Assembly: GCF_002844275.1 (NCBI RefSeq)
Contig: NZ_NXGX01000015.1
Span: 1 to 39,809, forward strand
DNA from: Thalassospira lohafexi
GTDB lineage: Bacteria; Pseudomonadota; Alphaproteobacteria; Rhodospirillales; Thalassospiraceae
Length of the DNA: 39,809 nt
Reading direction: 5' to 3'
A model generated the notes under the pieces. It was not told the DNA's origin, did not search any database, and saw only the letters and a list, made by a program, of their open reading frames with translations. Numbering within the stretch: position 1 is the stretch's first letter; each line of letters opens with the position of its first letter. Below are positions 37,315 through 39,809 of the stretch, piece by piece. Position numbers and translations under genes: made by a program.

Positions 37315-37745
37315 TGAAAGTATCAGAACTTGAAGGCCGGGCGCTGAATTGGGCTTGCGCCTTCCTGCTGTGGGGAAGCCCGTGGTCTGCATGGGACAAA
37401 CGCAAAGGCGGTTACTTTTGGGAGGGCCACCATTCGTTTCCGGGCATGTGGAGTATATCTGCCAAATCAGGCCCAATAGGTGACAAAGAGTTTAATCCAT
37501 CAGGAAATTGGGCGCACACAGGAATACTGGTTGACGAGTTCCGACTTACGATCCGTGACTTGCGCCACTATGCCGAAGGCAAGTTTGTGGTTTCGTGCGA
37601 ATACACTGGTGAAGATGACGACTACACAGTTGAAGCGCAACCAAACAAAGATGCCAAGATCGCGATTTGCCATGCCGTTTGCATGACTGAGAACGGCAAC
37701 GACGAAATCGAAATCCCCGACGAACTGTGCGGGGTGGCGGTATGA
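37308..37745 (+). CDS. NinX-like (DUF2591) protein
   Basis: A 145-residue protein. MKVSELEGRALNWACAFLL is the usual start of the DUF2591/NinX family ('MKVKTSELTGAALDWAVA'), found in lambdoid nin regions. The GGAGG ribosome site favours ATG 37308. The second half is FSNPSGNWAHTGILVDEF-like with a repeat of acidic patches. Function of the family is not known. Confidence 0.7.
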   Translation: MLMKVSELEGRALNWACAFLLWGSPWSAWDKRKGGYFWEGHHSFPGMWSISAKSGPIGDKEFNPSGNWAHTGILVDEFRLTIRDLRHYAEGKFVVSCEYTGEDDDYTVEAQPNKDAKIAICHAVCMTENGNDEIEIPDELCGVAV

Positions 37746-37945
37746 GTGCGAAAAAGAAGCACGGTGACGTTATTGAATGCGTCGGATGCAAAGGAGCGGG
37801 CATTCCGAAGAACAAGGCGTATGAGGAAAATCTCAACCCTTGGTGCATTAAATGCGGTGGGTCGGGCAAGCGTAAAGTTTGTCTTAACATTGGGTGCCAA
37901 GAATTTGGTTGTGAAGGACATGGTTATTGCGAGGTATCAAGATGA
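37742..37945 (+). CDS. Zinc-finger-like small protein
   Basis: A 67-residue protein with four CxxC-like pairs (IECVGCKGAGI, WCIKCGGSGK, and a third set with NIGCQEFGCEG), the plan of a DnaJ-type zinc-finger domain. It is likely a Zn-binding adaptor. ATGA overlaps both neighbours. Confidence 0.65.
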   Translation: MSAKKKHGDVIECVGCKGAGIPKNKAYEENLNPWCIKCGGSGKRKVCLNIGCQEFGCEGHGYCEVSR

Positions 37946-38244
37946 CCCAACGTAGAGCAGTTGTGCCGTTGATCGACACAAACACAGATGCAGCGGGATG
38001 CACCGAAACTGAAATAGGAGGCGTTTATTCTTTTGGCGGTGACTATTTCATTTCGTCGTTTGGGTCTGGAAAACTCTCCAAGGCGGACGTGGAGAATGCG
38101 GCGCGGGCAATTTGCGAACTTTTCAGCATCCCGCCAGATGCGCCGCTGACAAACAACCCAGAATGCACAGTCTCGGCTCTGGAAGGTCAGATCACAACGG
38201 TCATGGCAGTAGCCGAAGCTTTTGGCCTAGAGGTGGAGGGTTGA
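37942..38244 (+). CDS. Early protein of unknown function
   Basis: A 100-residue protein (TETEIGGVYSFGGDYFISSFGSGKL, then ADVENAARAICELF). Overlaps the previous gene by ATGA. Mixed alpha/beta by eye; family not recognised. Confidence 0.6.
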   Translation: MTQRRAVVPLIDTNTDAAGCTETEIGGVYSFGGDYFISSFGSGKLSKADVENAARAICELFSIPPDAPLTNNPECTVSALEGQITTVMAVAEAFGLEVEG

Positions 38245-38469
38245 ATGAGCAAGGCAGTTTCTACCACTTACGATGTGCGCTTTGTTAATTCGTTCGAAGA
38301 ATTTGAAAAGCCGCTTGAAATCAGATTTGCATGCCAAGATCCCGATGATGTGAAGAATGTTGTTTCTGCGCTGGCAGCTTTCTACACCGGCGATCCATGC
38401 GAATGTTTCATCAATGGTGAAAATGCGGTTCTCGACAAAGATTGGGGACTTATGGAGGTGGAGGGCTGA
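38245..38469 (+). CDS. Small protein of unknown function
   Basis: A 74-residue protein beginning directly after the previous stop, with GGAGG in the preceding codons. Contains CQDPDDVKNVVSALAAFY and a C-x-C pair in DPCECFI. Family not recognised. Confidence 0.55.
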   Translation: MSKAVSTTYDVRFVNSFEEFEKPLEIRFACQDPDDVKNVVSALAAFYTGDPCECFINGENAVLDKDWGLMEVEG

Positions 38470-38763
38470 ATGGTCGCAAGAAAACTTCCAGAATTCGTCC
38501 CTGATCCTCGTTACTGGACTGATTGGCAGCTTGCGCGTCACCTTGGATGTACACCAAACACGATGCATCGAAAAATAGCCAAGCTTGACGGATTCCCTAA
38601 AAAAGACCCAGACTTCGGGTGGGATAGCGTTGCTATAGAAGCATATCTTAACCGGCGATCCGGCCTAACAACGGCCCTTAGTGAGGAATCGCATAGCGTG
38701 GATGATATTTGCGATGGTCTTAGTCGAACTTCCCTACGTGAATTCATACACCAGCAAGGGTAA
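38470..38763 (+). CDS. xis: Excisionase-like HTH protein
   Basis: A 97-residue protein: DPRYWTDWQLARHLGCTPNTMHRKIAKLDGFPKKDPDFGW (about 12-51) is an AlpA/excisionase-type winged helix. It immediately precedes and overlaps the integrase by 50 bases, as xis does. It would bend DNA at the attachment site and direct excision, or regulate int. Name assigned by fold and place. Confidence 0.7.
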   Translation: MVARKLPEFVPDPRYWTDWQLARHLGCTPNTMHRKIAKLDGFPKKDPDFGWDSVAIEAYLNRRSGLTTALSEESHSVDDICDGLSRTSLREFIHQQG

Positions 38764-39760
38764 GGTTTATGCTTACTATCGCAGGGATGGACAGAAAGTG
38801 CGGATAAAGGGTTCTTTTGGGTCCGATGAATGGCTCCAAAACTATCGAGATATCCACCGGAGCTTTGAAACCAGCACTCAGGGTTCCATCAAAGGATCGG
38901 TCCACGATCTTATAACGCAATACAAAAGCAGCCCGAGCTTCAAGCAATTAAGACCCCGTACTAAGAAGGAATATCAACGATTTTTGGACAAGATAGGCAA
39001 GATTTGTGGGCCTAAGCATGTCACATCTATCAGCCGCCGTCTGGTTCTGAGCATCCGTAATGCCGGGGCAGACACGCCACGAGACACAAACAATCTGCTG
39101 ACCACGCTTCGCCTGTTGATGCAGTTTGCTATCGACATGGAGTACGTGACGGTCAACCCTGCATCCCGGTTCAAACGGCTGAAAGAGGGCGATGGTCACA
39201 GGCCGTGGGAAGAATACGAAATTGACCAATTTCGTGCTTGCTGGGAGTTGGGCGGGAAAGAACGTGCAGCGTTTGAGTTGCTTTTAAATACCGGGCAAAG
39301 ATCAGGTGACGTTCGAACCATGACCCGCAACCATATCCGGGCGAATATTGTTTCTGTAGTCCAAAGCAAGACAGGAAAGAGATTGGATATTCCAGTAGCG
39401 AACCGCTTGAAAGATTCGCTAGATGCATGGTTGCCGAACACCAACAGCATGAACCTTGTGCCGTCACCTATGGGCATGCAGATGGACGCAACTGCATTTT
39501 CGAAGTTTATGCGTAAAGCATATCGGGCTGCTGGGTTGCCGGACGATTTCACGTCACACGGCGGGCGTTATGCAGCGGCAACGCGCCTCAAAGAACTTGG
39601 CCTAACATGGGAGGAGATCGCGGATATTGTCGGCCATGATACAGTAGCGATGGTGCAGAAATATACCCGGCAGCGCAGAAACGCGAGAATGGCTATCGAC
39701 AAAATAAACAGAGCCGATCAAGGCGGCAAAGTGACTAACCTTTCACGAGGCAGTGACTAA
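38714..39760 (+). CDS. int: Tyrosine-recombinase integrase
   Basis: A 348-residue integrase. N-terminal arm-binding region (NSYTSKGKVYAYYRRDGQKVRI), core-binding domain (residues about 60-150), catalytic domain: Arg in LLNTGQRSGDVRTM, Lys in SKTGKRLDIPV, H-x-x-R in TSHGGRYAAATRL, His in VGHDTVAMV and Tyr in VQKYTRQ. It catalyses site-specific integration at attP/attB. ATG 38714 gives the usual short N-terminus, though no clear ribosome site lies before it and translation is probably coupled to xis. The C-terminal codons carry a TGACTAAC box. Confidence 0.9.
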   Translation: MVLVELPYVNSYTSKGKVYAYYRRDGQKVRIKGSFGSDEWLQNYRDIHRSFETSTQGSIKGSVHDLITQYKSSPSFKQLRPRTKKEYQRFLDKIGKICGPKHVTSISRRLVLSIRNAGADTPRDTNNLLTTLRLLMQFAIDMEYVTVNPASRFKRLKEGDGHRPWEEYEIDQFRACWELGGKERAAFELLLNTGQRSGDVRTMTRNHIRANIVSVVQSKTGKRLDIPVANRLKDSLDAWLPNTNSMNLVPSPMGMQMDATAFSKFMRKAYRAAGLPDDFTSHGGRYAAATRLKELGLTWEEIADIVGHDTVAMVQKYTRQRRNARMAIDKINRADQGGKVTNLSRGSD

Positions 39761-39761
39761 C
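39729..39761. repeat. TGACTAAC boxes, right pair (candidate integrase arm sites)
   Basis: TGACTAAC at 39732-39739 and 39754-39761, 22 bases apart, in the final codons of int. The first extends to AAGTGACTAACC, also at 82-93. With the left pair they make four boxes within about 170 bases of the circular join. Confidence 0.5.
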
Positions 39762-39809
39762 TTATTTTGATACAAACAGGGAACATATGACAACCAACTG
39801 ATATTGTTT
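39762..39809. other. Right edge downstream of integrase
   Basis: 48 AT-rich bases after the integrase stop with no gene and no clear hairpin. No direct repeat of useful length is shared with the first bases of the window, so no att core can be named. Confidence 0.4.

Noticed and set aside
1..39809. Terminal direct repeats as an att duplication at the exact ends
   Set aside because: The first and last 50 bases share no exact direct repeat long enough; only the TGACTAAC boxes recur.
1..39809. tRNA genes, CRISPR arrays or insertion sequences
   Set aside because: None seen on reading both strands; no transposase-like protein and no regular repeat-spacer pattern.

Overview
The window looks like one almost complete temperate phage (or excised prophage) genome of the podovirus/P22 type. 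The likely host is an alphaproteobacterium. Clues are a GapR/DUF2312 homologue, a 3TM holin of the gene-transfer-agent type, a DUF6456-like protein and mid-50s GC by eye. No host gene, tRNA or CRISPR array was seen. The integrase ends 49 bases from the right edge. Copies of TGACTAAC sit at both edges, as if the two ends meet in a circular form near attP.

The layout is lambda/P22-like. A CI/C2-type repressor (32108-32785, +) lies between two early promoters, each with an 18-bp palindromic operator in its spacer. Leftward (- strand): a Cro-like gene, a hairpin-rich stretch, a possible CII-like gene, a second structured intergenic region, a GapR-like protein, a RuvC-like resolvase, an adenine methyltransferase, an O-like initiator with iteron-like repeats inside its gene, a possible helicase-loader gene, a C5 methyltransferase, several tiny membrane proteins and a PAPS-reductase-like gene. 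A promoter followed by an intrinsic terminator (23086-23410) resembles lambda PR'/tR'. The late genes follow: terminase, portal, scaffold, coat, decoration, neck and tail proteins, ejection proteins, tail fibre and the lysis block, ending at 1111. Rightward (+ strand): many small coupled genes, an ERF annealing protein, YbcO-, NinB- and NinX-like genes, an excisionase-like gene and the integrase. In a circle this runs on into three small genes at 229-1114, the last a secreted nuclease.

The most striking region is 5256-9276. Between the last ejection-protein gene and the tail-fibre gene lies an apparent counterpart of the P22 immI region: a two-TM membrane protein (sieA position), a ribbon-helix-helix repressor (mnt position), divergent promoters with inverted-repeat operators, a 56-residue Arc-like repressor, an antirepressor with a P22_AR_N-like domain, and an intrinsic terminator ahead of the tail fibre. 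The main repressor has the Ser/Lys pair of S24 proteins but no visible Ala-Gly cleavage site, so control by antirepressor is plausible. Other candidates are two structured RNA regions, an origin inside the O-like gene, and a +1-frame ORF nested in the C5 methyltransferase gene.

All functions are read from sequence motifs, gene order and recalled family features. No search or folding program was run.
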